Positions 31,461 through 41,400 are shown, counted from the stretch's first letter. The stretch is 64,000 bases of DNA from Pseudomonas viridiflava (GCF_900590885.1 NZ_UUON01000022.1:62001-126000), one strand, 5' to 3'. The notes: a model not told the origin generated them from the letters alone. Translations and numbers: made by a program.

Positions 31461-31694
31461 ATGCCGACGTCCTTTCTGGAAATTGTTGAACTGCCTGACG
31501 GCCGAATCGAGCTGCGCCGGGCTGAGGACGAGGGTTCTCTGGTCATTCTGGATTTTTCCGAAGACGCAAAAGCATTCCTGCAAGGCCAGCACGTGGAAGT
31601 CGCAAAAGCCATGTTGAGCGTAGGTGTGCAGATGGCGGGCCGCCTGGCGGAAGGCGAGCCGGAGAAGGACGATGGGCCGCGGGTGCTTCACTGA
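31461..31694 (+). CDS. Conserved small protein upstream of sulA
   Basis: This 77-residue acidic protein (MPTSFLEIVELPDGRIELRR) is predicted to be mostly strand then helix. GTGGAGA lies about 12 bases before ATG 31461. A TATAAT hexamer at 31427-31432 may be its -10, but no good -35 is visible. Its syntenic position next to sulA-lexA is conserved in pseudomonads as far as I know. Function unknown. Confidence 0.78.
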   Translation: MPTSFLEIVELPDGRIELRRAEDEGSLVILDFSEDAKAFLQGQHVEVAKAMLSVGVQMAGRLAEGEPEKDDGPRVLH

Positions 31695-31716
31695 GTTTCA
31701 GTGAAAAGCCGGGTTG

Positions 31717-31850
31717 TTGTGGCGAGCGAGGCTCGCGCTGGGCCGCCAAGCGGCCCCAAAACCAGACACCGCGTCATGACTGATGTACCGCATTAAGCTA
31801 TCTATCTAGGGCCGCTTCGCAGCCCAGCGCGAGCAAGCTCGCTCGCCACA
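31717..31850. repeat. Second-type REP pair
   Basis: GTGGCGAGCGAGGCTCGCGC and its inverted partner GCGCGAGCAAGCTCGCTCGC with CCAC bracket a 90-base spacer. The arms extend into GGGCCGCCAAGCGGCCC and AGGGCCGCTTCGCAGCCC. This is a different REP family from the GTGGGAGGGGGC type. It lies between the convergent 77-codon gene and sulA. Confidence 0.85.
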
Positions 31851-32324
31851 TTATCCCAATCGAATATTCAAGCTCTGTGCATCGCCGGTACGTGCGGCGC
31901 TGATCAGTTGTTGCTTGGCCGTCGCATTCAACGGGTTCAACCAGCTCACTACGGTATGGCTACGGCCCAGGCGCAAAGCTTCGCAGGTCAACTGCTGGGC
32001 GCTTTGCATGCCGCGCGGTTGCAGCAACAGGATCCGTTCGCGGTTGAGGCCGGCGTCCCGCAGCCAGGCCTGGGTCAGGCTGGCGGGCGGGGCGATCAGT
32101 GTCAGCCAACGGGCGTCCTGTTCCTCGCTCAATTCGCGCAGGATCGGCGCCAGCAGGCTCAAGCAGCTCCCGGCTGCACCGCGCAACGACAGTTCACTGA
32201 ACGCCTCGGGTTCGGCGCTCCAGGGCGCCTCGACCGTTTCCTTGAGGATCGGCGCAAGGGGTTGGGCCATAAAGGCCTCGAACAGCGACAGTTGTGTGTG
32301 TTGCGGGGTGTGCACGAGCTGCAT
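31851..32324 (-). CDS. sulA: SOS cell division inhibitor SulA
   Basis: SulA blocks FtsZ polymerisation during the SOS response. The 157-residue protein has the family core WLTLIAPPASLTQAWLRDAG and the GRSHTVVSWLNPL region, where the RecA-like SulA fold binds FtsZ. ATG 32324 follows AAAGGAGA. The start is 10 bases after the lexA stop, so SulA is expressed from the lexA promoter and repressed by LexA. Confidence 0.9.
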   Translation of the reverse strand: MQLVHTPQHTQLSLFEAFMAQPLAPILKETVEAPWSAEPEAFSELSLRGAAGSCLSLLAPILRELSEEQDARWLTLIAPPASLTQAWLRDAGLNRERILLLQPRGMQSAQQLTCEALRLGRSHTVVSWLNPLNATAKQQLISAARTGDAQSLNIRLG

Positions 32325-32334
32325 GATGTCTCCT

Positions 32335-32943
32335 TTAGCGGCGGATAACGCCGACACTCAAGCCTTCGATCACCAGGTCCTGATCTTTCAGGTTCACTTC
32401 AATCGGGGCGAACTCAGGGTTCTCGGCCAGGAGCCAGACCTTGCTGCCTTCGCGCTTGAAGCGCTTGACGGTGACTTCGTCGCCAATACGGGCAACCACG
32501 ATCTGGCCATTACGGGCTTCGCGAGTGGTGTGGACGGCCAGCAGGTCGCCGTCGAAAATCCCCACGTCCTTCATGCTCATGCCGTGCACGCGCAACAGGT
32601 AGTCGGCGCGAGGATGGAAGAAGGTCGGGTTGATGTTGCAGGATTCTTCAACGTGTTGCTGGGCCAGGATCGGTGCACCGGCGGCGACGCGGCCGATGAT
32701 CGGCAGTGTCGATTCGTCGGCCTTGCCTTCAAAGCCAGGGATACGAATACCGCGCGAAGCACCCGGGGTCATTTCGATCGCACCTTTGCGAGCGAGGGCC
32801 TTGAGGTGTTCTTCGGCAGCGTTGGGTGACTTGAACCCCAGTTCCTGCGCAATTTCCGCTCGCGTCGGCGGGTAGCCGTTGTCATCGAGGCAGCGCTTGA
32901 TAAAAGCCAGAATCTCAGCTTGGCGTGGCGTCAGTTTTAGCAT
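32335..32943 (-). CDS. lexA: LexA repressor
   Basis: LexA represses the SOS regulon until RecA filaments trigger its self-cleavage. The 202-residue protein has an N-terminal winged helix ([20 protein letters not shown]). The scissile A88-G89 bond is in RVAAGAPI, with catalytic S123 in GMSMKDVG and K160 in VTVKRF. All residues needed for autocleavage are present. It is autoregulated through two SOS boxes over its promoter and is the first gene of the lexA-sulA operon. Confidence 0.97.
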   Translation of the reverse strand: MLKLTPRQAEILAFIKRCLDDNGYPPTRAEIAQELGFKSPNAAEEHLKALARKGAIEMTPGASRGIRIPGFEGKADESTLPIIGRVAAGAPILAQQHVEESCNINPTFFHPRADYLLRVHGMSMKDVGIFDGDLLAVHTTREARNGQIVVARIGDEVTVKRFKREGSKVWLLAENPEFAPIEVNLKDQDLVIEGLSVGVIRR

Positions 32944-32953
32944 GTTGATCGCT

Positions 32954-32969
32954 CTGTCTTTTTATACAG
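32954..32969 (-). promoter_or_regulatory. lexA: SOS box 1 (LexA site) of lexA
   Basis: CTG-N10-CAG with an AT-rich core: on the minus strand CTGTATAAAAAGACAG. It lies 11 bases before the lexA ATG, downstream of the -10 box. Confidence 0.9.
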
Positions 32970-32972
32970 TGA

Positions 32973-32988
32973 CTGGGATTATATACAG
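32973..32988 (-). promoter_or_regulatory. lexA: SOS box 2 (LexA site) overlapping the -10 of lexA
   Basis: On the minus strand CTGTATATAATCCCAG, which contains the TATAAT -10 hexamer (32978-32983). Box centres are 19 bases apart, about two helical turns, as in other lexA promoters. Confidence 0.92.
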
Positions 32989-33005
32989 TGAACTGCGCTT
33001 GGCAA
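32978..33005 (-). promoter_or_regulatory. lexA: lexA-sulA promoter
   Basis: On the minus strand TTGCCA (33000-33005), a 16-base spacer and TATAAT (32978-32983). LexA bound at box 2 would occlude the -10. Confidence 0.75.
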
Positions 33006-33147
33006 TCATCCTTTTTCGGCACTCCGCTGGACGGTCATTCGTCACCCGTCCTGCAGGGCAGAGATAGCGCCGCCTCCAGGGCGTGACGGATGTGATTAAA
33101 TAGCCATGAAATAGATGACTGCCCGGCCGGAAAACGAACCCGCAGGC

Positions 33148-33176
33148 TTGACAAGACACACCCTGAAACGTATGTT
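33148..33176 (+). promoter_or_regulatory. psrA: psrA promoter
   Basis: TTGACA (33148-33153), exactly 17 bases, then TATGTT (33171-33176). It lies 30 bases before the psrA start, and its -10 is covered by the PsrA-type operators. Confidence 0.8.
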
Positions 33177-33191
33177 TCAAACAAGTGTTTG
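33165..33191 (+). promoter_or_regulatory. psrA: Two abutting PsrA operators
   Basis: GAAAC-GTAT-GTTTC (33165-33178) and CAAAC-AAGT-GTTTG (33178-33191) both fit the PsrA consensus (G/C)AAAC-N4-GTTT(G/C) perfectly and share one base. The first covers the -10 of psrA, which points to negative autoregulation. Confidence 0.85.
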
Positions 33192-33206
33192 TCAGGCGGA
33201 GTAGCC

Positions 33207-33914
33207 ATGGCCCAGTCGGAAACCGTTGAACGCATTCTCGATGCTGCCGAGCAATTGTTCGCGGAAAAAGGATTTGCTGAAACTTCATTGCGGCTGATCA
33301 CCAGCAAGGCGGGGGTCAACCTCGCGGCAGTGAACTACCATTTCGGCTCGAAAAAAGCCCTGATCCAGGCGGTGTTCTCGCGCTTCCTGGGGCCGTTCTG
33401 CGCCAGCCTCGACCGTGAGCTGGAGCGCCGCCAGGCCAAGGCCGACCACAAGCCAAGCCTGGAAGACCTGCTGGAAATCCTCGTGGAGCAAGCGCTGGTG
33501 GTTCAACCGCGTAGCGGCAATGACTTGTCGATCTTCATGCGCTTGTTGGGCCTGGCGTTCAGCCAAAGCCAGGGCCACCTGAGGCGTTATCTGGAAGACA
33601 TGTACGGCAAGGTTTTCCGTCGCTACATGTTGCTGGTCAACGAAGCGGCGCCGCGTATCCCACCGATCGAGTTGTTCTGGCGCGTGCACTTCATGCTCGG
33701 CGCGGCAGCGTTCAGCATGTCCGGGATCAAGGCATTGCGCGCGATTGCCGAGACCGATTTCGGCGTCAACACCTCCATTGAGCAGGTGATGCGCCTGATG
33801 GTACCGTTCCTGGCCGCCGGCATGCGCGCCGAAACCGGGGTGACCGACCCGACCATGGCGGCCGCGCAACTGCGCCCGCGCAGCAAAACTGTGCCGACCG
33901 TCGCCAAGGTTTGA
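33207..33914 (+). CDS. psrA: TetR-family fatty-acid-responsive regulator PsrA
   Basis: PsrA represses fadBA and itself and activates rpoS in pseudomonads; long-chain fatty acids release it from DNA. The 235-residue protein has a TetR helix-turn-helix at about 10-55 (TSLRLITSKAGVNLAAVNYH) and a C-terminal ligand and dimerisation domain. ATG 33207 is the natural start. Two perfect consensus operators overlap its own promoter, and a weaker one lies before fadBA in this window, so the circuit can be read directly. Confidence 0.92.
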   Translation: MAQSETVERILDAAEQLFAEKGFAETSLRLITSKAGVNLAAVNYHFGSKKALIQAVFSRFLGPFCASLDRELERRQAKADHKPSLEDLLEILVEQALVVQPRSGNDLSIFMRLLGLAFSQSQGHLRRYLEDMYGKVFRRYMLLVNEAAPRIPPIELFWRVHFMLGAAAFSMSGIKALRAIAETDFGVNTSIEQVMRLMVPFLAAGMRAETGVTDPTMAAAQLRPRSKTVPTVAKV

Positions 33915-33984
33915 CCGCCCCGGGTGTGCGCGGCCGCTTGCATCCGCTAAGCTAGCCGCCATGCCGATTTCAGCTATTTACTCG

Positions 33985-34035
33985 CAACCCGTTGTGCTCG
34001 CCGCGTGTCTCGCGCGTGGTGAGTGCAACGGGTTG
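33985..34035. other. Long hairpin in the psrA-nagZ gap
   Basis: CAACCCGTTG (33985-33994) is a perfect reverse complement of CAACGGGTTG (34026-34035). The pairing continues inward with mostly Watson-Crick and some G-U pairs to give a stem of about 20 pairs around a small loop near TGTCTCG. No T-run follows, and the nagZ ribosome site lies just downstream. It could be a leader structure, a processed small RNA or a cruciform. Confidence 0.7.
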
Positions 34036-34058
34036 TGTGCGTTATTTAAGGAAGGTTT

Positions 34059-35069
34059 ATGACTGCTGCCCTGCAAGGTTCTTTGATGGTTGACGTGGCT
34101 GGTACCTGGCTGACTGCCGAGGATCGCCAGCTATTGCGCCAGCCTGAGGTGGGCGGCCTGATCATTTTCGCGCGCAATATCGAGCACCCGCGCCAGGTAC
34201 GCGAATTGAGTGCTGCGATTCGTGCCGTGCGCCCCGACCTGTTGCTGGCCGTCGACCAGGAAGGCGGCCGCGTGCAGCGCCTGCGCCAGGGTTTTGTGCG
34301 CCTGCCGGCCATGCGCGCGTTGGCGGATAACCCCAACGCTGAATACCTGGCCGAGCAGTGCGGCTGGATCATGGCCACTGAAGTGCTGGCGGTGGGCCTG
34401 GACCTTAGTTTCGCCCCGGTGCTGGACCTCGACTACCAACGCAGCGCCGTGGTCGGCACCCGCTCATTCGAAGGCGACCCCGAGCGCGCCGCAGTGCTTG
34501 CCGGTGCGTTTATTCGCGGCATGAACAGCGCCGGCATGGCGGCCACCGGTAAACACTTCCCGGGCCATGGTTGGGCCGAGGCCGATTCCCACGTAGCGAT
34601 TCCCAATGATGAACGCAGCCTGGAACAGATTCGCGCGAATGACCTGGTGCCTTTCGCACGCCTGAGCAAGCAATTGGCGGCCGTGATGCCGGCCCACGTG
34701 ATCTACCCGCAGGTTGACGCCCAGCCGGCCGGCTTCTCGCGCCGTTGGTTGCAGGACATCCTGCGCGGCGAGTTGCAGTTTGACGGGGTGATTTTCAGCG
34801 ACGACCTGTCGATGGCCGGTGCGCATGTGGTCGGCGATGCGGCCAGTCGTATTGAGGCGGCGCTGACGGCGGGTTGCGATATGGGCTTGGTGTGTAACGA
34901 TCGTGCGGCGGCTGAGTTGGCGCTAAGCGCTGCGCAGCGGATGAAGGTTACGCCGTCTGCTCGTATTGCGCGGATGCGTGGGCAGGCGATTGCGTCGACC
35001 GAGTACAAACAGGATCCGCGTTGGTTGGCGGCGCTGAACGCGTTGCGGGAGGCTCAGTTGATCGACTGA
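34059..35069 (+). CDS. nagZ: Beta-N-acetylhexosaminidase NagZ
   Basis: NagZ is a cytoplasmic family 3 glycoside hydrolase that removes N-acetylglucosamine from anhydro-muropeptides during cell-wall recycling; its product can induce ampC beta-lactamase. The 336-residue length is typical. Visible motifs are VDQEGGRVQRLR, KHFPGHG (165-171) with the H178 of the Asp-His dyad loop in ADSHVA, and the nucleophile D248 in FSDDLSMAGA. AAGGAAGG precedes ATG 34059. It acts downstream of Slt-type transglycosylases. Confidence 0.96.
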   Translation: MTAALQGSLMVDVAGTWLTAEDRQLLRQPEVGGLIIFARNIEHPRQVRELSAAIRAVRPDLLLAVDQEGGRVQRLRQGFVRLPAMRALADNPNAEYLAEQCGWIMATEVLAVGLDLSFAPVLDLDYQRSAVVGTRSFEGDPERAAVLAGAFIRGMNSAGMAATGKHFPGHGWAEADSHVAIPNDERSLEQIRANDLVPFARLSKQLAAVMPAHVIYPQVDAQPAGFSRRWLQDILRGELQFDGVIFSDDLSMAGAHVVGDAASRIEAALTAGCDMGLVCNDRAAAELALSAAQRMKVTPSARIARMRGQAIASTEYKQDPRWLAALNALREAQLID

Positions 35070-35074
35070 AGACC

Positions 35075-35149
35075 GCATCGGGGGCAAGCCCCTCCCACAC
35101 TTGAATTGTGAATACGCACAAATGTGGGAGGGGGCTTGCCCCCGATAGC
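35075..35149. repeat. REP pair (inverted)
   Basis: CATCGGGGGCAAGCCCCTCC with CACA on the left and AATGTGGGAGGGGGCTTGCC with CCCGAT on the right flank a short 20-base spacer. The arm order is opposite to the pair at 9111-9205. It lies between convergent nagZ and the helicase gene. Confidence 0.9.
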
Positions 35150-35159
35150 GATCTTACAG

Positions 35160-37850
35160 TCAGCGCTTCTCTTGCTTGTGAGGCAACGGCGCAAACAGCG
35201 CCTCGATATCCTCGTTACCCAACTGCCAATCCCCCGTCGTGCGCCCATCCAGCACGCCTGCCGCCAGGTCGGATTTCTCCTTCTGCAGGTGCTGGATTTT
35301 CTCCTCCACCGTACCCCGCGCGATCATCTTGTACACGAACACCGGCTTCTCCTGCCCGATGCGATAGGCACGGTCGGTGGCCTGGTTTTCCGTGGCCGGG
35401 TTCCACCAGGGATCGTAGTGGATCACGGTGTCGGCTTCGGTCAGGTTCAGGCCTACGCCGCCGGCCTTCAGGCTGATCAGAAAAATCTGCAGCTTGCCGC
35501 TCTGGAAATCCTTCACCGGTGTGCGCCGATCCCGGGTCTGGCCGGTCAGCAGTGCGTAGGCAATATCGCGTTTTTTCAGTTCCACTTCGATCAGGCTCAG
35601 CATCGAGGTGAACTGGGAGAACAGCAGAATCCGGCGCCCTTCGGCAAACAGCTCTTCGAGCATTTCCATCAGGCTGTCGAGCTTGCCCGAGCTGCTGCCG
35701 CGTGCGGGCAGGGTGGCGTCGTTGACCAGACGCAGGTCACAGCACACCTGGCGCAACTTGAGCAGCGCTTCGAGAATGATGATCTGGCTGCGCGCCACGC
35801 CTTTGCGGGTGATCTCGTCGCGGACTTTTTTATCCATGGCCAGGCGCATGGTTTCGTACACGTCGCGCTGGGCCTCATTGAGGTCGACCCAGTGGATGAT
35901 CTCGGTCTTGGGCGGCAATTCCGTCGCGACCTGTTCCTTGGTACGGCGCAGCAGGAAAGGTTTTATCCGACCGTTGAGGTGCTGTAGTCGTACATCGCTC
36001 GCGCGTTTTTCGATGGGCACCCGGTAATCGCGGTTGAAGCTTTTTACATCGCCCAGCCAGCCCGGCAGCAGGAAGTGGAACAGCGACCACAGCTCGCCCA
36101 GGTGGTTTTCCAGCGGCGTGCCGCTCAGGCACAGGCGCTGCCGCGCATTCAGCTCGCGTGCAGCCTGGGCGGCTTTGCTGGACGGGTTCTTGATGTACTG
36201 GGCTTCGTCGAGGATCAGCACATGCAGGGGCTGGGCGGCGAGGGTGTCGATGTCCTTGGGCAGCAGGGCATAGGTGGTCAGCAGCAGGTCGTAGTCCTGC
36301 AAGCTCGCGAAATGTTTCTTGCGCGCCGCGCCGTATAACGCCAGCACCTTGAGCTGCGGGGTGAAGTGCGCTGCTTCGTCCAGCCAGTTGGGGATCAGGC
36401 TGGTGGGCATCACCACCATGCACGGGCGGTCCAGGCGCCCGGCGGCTTTCTCGCTGAGAATATGCGCCAGAGTTTGTAGGGTTTTGCCCAGACCCATGTC
36501 ATCCGCGAGAATCCCGCCGACATCCAATTGCCGCAGCGACTGCATCCAGCTCAAACCTTCCAACTGGTACGGGCGCAAGGTCGCGTTCAGCCCTTCAGGC
36601 GCTTCACAACTGAAGCCCTTGATATCCCGCAGGCGCTGGGCGAAGTTGCGGATCTTCTCGCCACCCTCCCATTGCAGGGGCAGGTCTTCCAGCGGGTTGA
36701 GGCGGATCGCATCGGCCTTGGCCAGGCGCAGCGTGGTGGTGCCGGCGTCCTGTAGATAAAACTCGCCGAGGGTCGCCAGTACCGGCTTTAAGCGGCCGTA
36801 GGGCAACGCCACTTGCAGCGGGCCATGGCCGTTGGGCAGGCCGGGAATGTTCACCAGGATCAGCTCATCGTCGCGGCGCCGCGCGAGTTTTTCCGGGTTG
36901 AGGATTTCGGTGTGTGAGCGCATCAGGTTGAGCAGGATCGGCAGCAGGCTCAGGCGCTCACCGTTGACGATGATCCCCAGTTCCAGGTCAAACCAATCGC
37001 GCTCCGGGCCTTCGTCGACGGTGGCGTACCAGTCATCGACCGCGCTCAGGTCAAAACCGAAATCCTCATCGATCTGCAACTCCCAACCCTCCGCGCGCAA
37101 GGTCGGCGAGGCATTCAGGGTGAAGTTCAGCCAGGCGCTGTCATTGACCATCTCGAACAGCTCGCCGGCACTTTCCGGCAGGGCCTTGCTCTGGCGCGTG
37201 GCAATCTTGAAACCAAGCAGGCGCAATTGCTCGCGATAGGGTTGCTCCAGCTCGGGATGCCGCTTGATCCGCAGGCTCTGGGTTTCCTGGCGCACGATGA
37301 TGTCGGCGTTTTTTTGCCCGCTGACATAATTGCCCAGGTAGTTGAACGACAGCGCCGCACGGTGCTGGATATAGCGCTGCATCTTGCCGTTACGCGGTTC
37401 AAACGCGCTGAACTCAACACTCGCCAGCCACAGGCGTGGCACCGGAGGCACATCTTCCATCACCACTTGCGGCAGTACGACGCGATTGTCCAGCACGGCC
37501 TGCAGCTTCTCCAGCAGTTCCGCATCCTGGGCCGCCGCCGGGTAGGCCAGGGTTTCCTGGACCTTGAGCAGCACCGCCGCAATGTGTTTGCAATTGGTGT
37601 GCACCGGGCAGGTACAGCGGCTGTCCACAAGGATCAGCGTGCCCTTGGCCGATTCGCGCAACGAGATGGTCTGCCGGTAAACATTGCCGCCCGAGCCCTC
37701 GCAACTGGCGACGATGGTGCTGTCGCCGGACTCGACAATGCGCACGCGGTTCTCCAGCGCGTAACGTCGCCCACGCTCCAGGCTTTGCTCTTTGAAGCGA
37801 TTGGCCCACGAAGGGGCCAGGGGTTTGGTCAATGACGACGTCAGGGGCAT
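35160..37850 (-). CDS. SNF2-family DEAD/DEAH helicase with SWIM zinc finger
   Basis: This 896-residue ATPase has an N-terminal SWIM-type zinc motif C79-x-C81-x5-C87-x-H89, a poorly characterised middle region (about 100-420), and a Swi2/Snf2 motor. Motifs are DMGLGKT (451-457), DEAQ (547-550), LSGTPLENHLGELWS, and the C-terminal helicase motifs LLFSQFTSM and DRAYRIGQ. Bacterial SNF2 proteins of this type (HepA/RapA or SWIM-helicase class) remodel protein-nucleic acid complexes. It starts nine bases after the csiV-like gene and so probably belongs to the mfd operon, hinting at a role near stalled RNA polymerase. The specific function is unknown. Confidence 0.9.
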   Translation of the reverse strand: MPLTSSLTKPLAPSWANRFKEQSLERGRRYALENRVRIVESGDSTIVASCEGSGGNVYRQTISLRESAKGTLILVDSRCTCPVHTNCKHIAAVLLKVQETLAYPAAAQDAELLEKLQAVLDNRVVLPQVVMEDVPPVPRLWLASVEFSAFEPRNGKMQRYIQHRAALSFNYLGNYVSGQKNADIIVRQETQSLRIKRHPELEQPYREQLRLLGFKIATRQSKALPESAGELFEMVNDSAWLNFTLNASPTLRAEGWELQIDEDFGFDLSAVDDWYATVDEGPERDWFDLELGIIVNGERLSLLPILLNLMRSHTEILNPEKLARRRDDELILVNIPGLPNGHGPLQVALPYGRLKPVLATLGEFYLQDAGTTTLRLAKADAIRLNPLEDLPLQWEGGEKIRNFAQRLRDIKGFSCEAPEGLNATLRPYQLEGLSWMQSLRQLDVGGILADDMGLGKTLQTLAHILSEKAAGRLDRPCMVVMPTSLIPNWLDEAAHFTPQLKVLALYGAARKKHFASLQDYDLLLTTYALLPKDIDTLAAQPLHVLILDEAQYIKNPSSKAAQAARELNARQRLCLSGTPLENHLGELWSLFHFLLPGWLGDVKSFNRDYRVPIEKRASDVRLQHLNGRIKPFLLRRTKEQVATELPPKTEIIHWVDLNEAQRDVYETMRLAMDKKVRDEITRKGVARSQIIILEALLKLRQVCCDLRLVNDATLPARGSSSGKLDSLMEMLEELFAEGRRILLFSQFTSMLSLIEVELKKRDIAYALLTGQTRDRRTPVKDFQSGKLQIFLISLKAGGVGLNLTEADTVIHYDPWWNPATENQATDRAYRIGQEKPVFVYKMIARGTVEEKIQHLQKEKSDLAAGVLDGRTTGDWQLGNEDIEALFAPLPHKQEKR

Positions 37851-37859
37851 GGCGCTGGA

Positions 37860-38426
37860 TCAGTCCTGAATGTCGGGCGGTGGTGCGCTGGGGGGCTTGG
37901 CGGTCAAGGAGGTGATCTTGATCAGCAGCGCCAGGTGGCCGCCGTCCAGGTAGTTGAGCTGATTATTCTTGGTACGTACGTCGGTCTGGCTCAGGTGCTC
38001 GCTGGCGACCACGCTGCCGTTGGCGTCGAACTGGCTGATCCAGAAATTCGCATCGATATCGGTGAAGCGCCCCAGTTGCAGGTTTAACACGCCTTCAATG
38101 GGAAACTGGCCGAACTGCTCCTGGCCGTCGGTGATCGAGATCTTCACCGGCTGCTCGCCCAGGTTCTGTTCCCAGGCCTTGTGCGCGAGTACGGTGTAGC
38201 TGTTGTCGGCGCGCAGTTTGTCGACGATGTTGCCCAGGCGCGGCGGGCTCATCTTGTCGCCCAGGCGCACGGCACCGGCATCCCAGTTTTCCGGCGCGGG
38301 GCGGCTGCTGATCACCGGTTCCGCGTTCTGGCGCACCAGGATCATTTCCACCTGGTAGGGGCTGTCGGCGAACGCCGCCGGTGCCACTACCACCAACATC
38401 AGGCTCAAAATGCGGAACAGGCGCAT
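37860..38426 (-). CDS. CsiV-family periplasmic protein
   Basis: This 188-residue precursor has a signal peptide with probable cleavage after AFA (residue 20). The mature part begins DSPYQVEMILVRQ, typical of the CsiV/YgiM-neighbour type proteins found next to mfd in gammaproteobacteria. A Pro-rich tail (KPPSAPPPDIQD) ends it. CsiV is implicated in cell shape or peptidoglycan in Vibrio; the family assignment is from memory. ATG 38426 is preceded by GAAGGACG. It sits 11 bases after mfd. Confidence 0.75.
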   Translation of the reverse strand: MRLFRILSLMLVVVAPAAFADSPYQVEMILVRQNAEPVISSRPAPENWDAGAVRLGDKMSPPRLGNIVDKLRADNSYTVLAHKAWEQNLGEQPVKISITDGQEQFGQFPIEGVLNLQLGRFTDIDANFWISQFDANGSVVASEHLSQTDVRTKNNQLNYLDGGHLALLIKITSLTAKPPSAPPPDIQD

Positions 38427-38437
38427 TGGGGCGTCCT

Positions 38438-41400
38438 TCAAGCAGTTTTCGGGATGAGGCGCTCGAACAACGCCTCCAATGTATTAAAGCGTTCTTCGGC
38501 GCGTTCCATCGGCACCATGAACTTGAACAGCGTAGCCCCTTCGAACTTGTAGCGGTTGGGCTGGCCCTGGATCAGCTTGATCAGCACCAGCGGGTCCACC
38601 GGCGTCTGCGCTTCGAACTCGATACGCCCACCCTGCGGCCCGGCGTCGACCTTCTTGATGCCCAGTTGCTCGGCCTGCAGTTTGAGCAGGGTCAGGCGCA
38701 CCAGGTTCTTGATCGGTTCCGGCAGCAGGCCGAAGCGGTCGATCATCTCCACTTGCAGGTCCTTGAGGCCTTCTTCGTCGGTGGCCGAGGCGATGCGCTT
38801 GTACAGGATCAGCCGCGCATGCACGTCGGGCAGGTAGTCTTCGGGAATCAACGCCGGCAAACGCAGGTTGATTTCCGGCCCGCCGCCCAGGGGCTGGTCG
38901 AGGTTCGGTTGCTCGCCCTTGCGGATGGCTTTCACCGCGCGCTCGAGCATCTCCATATAAAGAGTGAAACCCACGGCCTGGATCTGCCCGCTCTGGCCGT
39001 CGCCCAGCAGTTCGCCGGCACCACGGATTTCCAGGTCGTTGGTGGCCAGCACAAAACCGGCGCCGAGGTCCTGGGTGTTGGCGATCGCTTCCAGGCGCTT
39101 TTCCGCGTCGGAGGTGATCTGTTGGCGCGGCGGCGTCAGCAGGTAGGCGTAGGCCTGGTGGTGGCTGCGACCAACACGACCACGCAGCTGGTGCAGTTGC
39201 GCCAGACCGAACTTGTCGGCGCGCTCGATAATGATGGTGTTGGCGCTCGGCACGTCGATACCGGTCTCGATGATGGTCGAGGCGATCAGTACGTTGAAGC
39301 GCTTGTGGTAGAAGTCGCTCATCACCTGTTCGAGTTCGCGCTCGCGCATCTGCCCGTGGCCGATGGCGATCCGCGCTTCCGGCACCAGTTCGGCGAGGTC
39401 GGCGGCGCACTTCTCGATGGTTTTCACGTCGTTGTGCAGGTAGTACACCTGGCCACCACGGAGCAATTCGCGCAGCAGCGCTTCCTTGACCGTGCTTTTG
39501 TTCTGCTCCATGACGAAGGTGCGCACCGACAGGCGCCGCGCCGGCGGCGTGGCGATGATCGACAAGTCGCGCATGCCCGACACCGCCATGTTCAGCGTGC
39601 GTGGGATCGGCGTCGCAGTCAGCGTAAGAATGTCGACTTCGCTGCGCAGGGCCTTGAGCTGTTCTTTCTGGCGCACACCGAAGCGGTGTTCTTCGTCGAT
39701 GATAACCAGGCCCAGGTTCTTGATCTTCACATCGTCCGACAGCAATTTGTGCGTACCGATCACGATGTCAATCTTGCCTTCGGCGAGGTCGGCGATGGCG
39801 GCGTTCACTTCCTTGGCGGACTTGAAGCGGCTCATCACTTCGACGGTCACCGGCCAGTCGGCAAAGCGGTCGCGAAAACTGTTGTAGTGCTGCTGGGCGA
39901 GCAGGGTGGTCGGCACTAGGATCGCCACCTGGCGGCCGCCGTGTACGGCAATGAAGGCGGCGCGCATGGCCACTTCGGTCTTGCCGAAGCCCACGTCGCC
40001 GCACACCAGGCGGTCCATCGGCTTGGGCGCGAGCATGTCGGCGCGCACGGCTTCGATGGTGGTTTGCTGGTCCGGGGTTTCTTCGAAGGCAAAGCCGGCG
40101 CTGAAGGTGGCGTAGTCGGCTTTCGGGTCGGCGAACGCATAACCTTCGCGCGCTGCGCGGCGTGCATAGATGTCGAGCAGCTCGGCGGCCACATCGCGCA
40201 CTTGTTCGGCGGCCTTGCGCTTGGCTTTCTGCCAGGTCTCGGAGCCCAGGCGATGCAACGGCGCGAGTGCGTCGTCGCTGCCGGTGTAGCGGGCGATCAG
40301 GTGCAGGCTGGCCACTGGCACGTAGAGCTTGGCGCCCTCGGCGTACTCCATGGTGAGGAATTCGGCGGCCTGATTGTCGATCTCCAGGGTTTGCAGGCCC
40401 AGGTAGCGGCCCACGCCGTGGTCGATATGCACCACCGGCGCGCCTTCACGCAGCTCGGTGAGGTTTTTGATGACCGCGTCGTTGTTGGCGTCGGCGCGTT
40501 TTTCGCGGCGGCGACGCTGCATCACGCGTTGGCCGAACAGCGGGCTTTCGGCGATCAGTGCCAGGGCCGGGTCGTCCAGCAGCAGGCCTTCGTCCAGCGG
40601 CGCGATGGTGATCGCCAAGCGGTGCTTGCTGGCGACAAAGTCCGGCCAGCTGTCGACGGTTTTCGGCCGCAGCTTGAGGCGTTCGAGCAGTTCCAGCAGC
40701 ACTTCACGGCGGCCGGCGGATTCGGCGGTAAACAGCACGCGGCCGGGGAAGTCGCCGAGGAAGTTGGACAGTGCTTCCAGTGGCTGCGTGGCCTTGGCCT
40801 GGATCGCCAGATCCGGCAGCGCGGCGGCGGGGAAGCGTTCGCGACCACCGCCGGCGTCCACGTCCTGTTGGCTGGCGACCACACGCGGCCAGCTTTTCAG
40901 GCGGGCGAAGCAGTCTTCCACCGGCAGGAACAGCTCGGCGGGCGGCAATAAAGGCCGGGACGGATCGACGCGGCGCTCTTCATAACGGTTGCGCACGTCG
41001 TTCCAGAAGTTTTCCGCCGCCTGCTCGATGCCTGGCAGCGAGAACACTTGGGTGTCCTGGGGCAGATAATCGAACAGGGTGGAGGTTTCGTCGAAGAACA
41101 GCGGCAGGTAGTACTCGATACCGGCCGGTGTAATCCCGCTGCTCAGGTCCTGGAAGATCGGGCAGCGGCGGAAGTCCACGTCGAAGCGTTCGCGAAAGCG
41201 TGCCTTGAAGCGCGTGACCGCGTCTTTTTGCAGCGGGAACTCCCGCGCCGGCAGCAGCTTGATCGAATCCACCTTGTCGATGGAGCGCTGGTTTTCCGGA
41301 TCGAAGGTGCGCAGGGTCTCGATTTCGTCATCGAACAAGTCGATGCGGTACGGCAACTTGCTGCCCATCGGGAACAGGTCGATCAGCGCGCCGCGCACCG

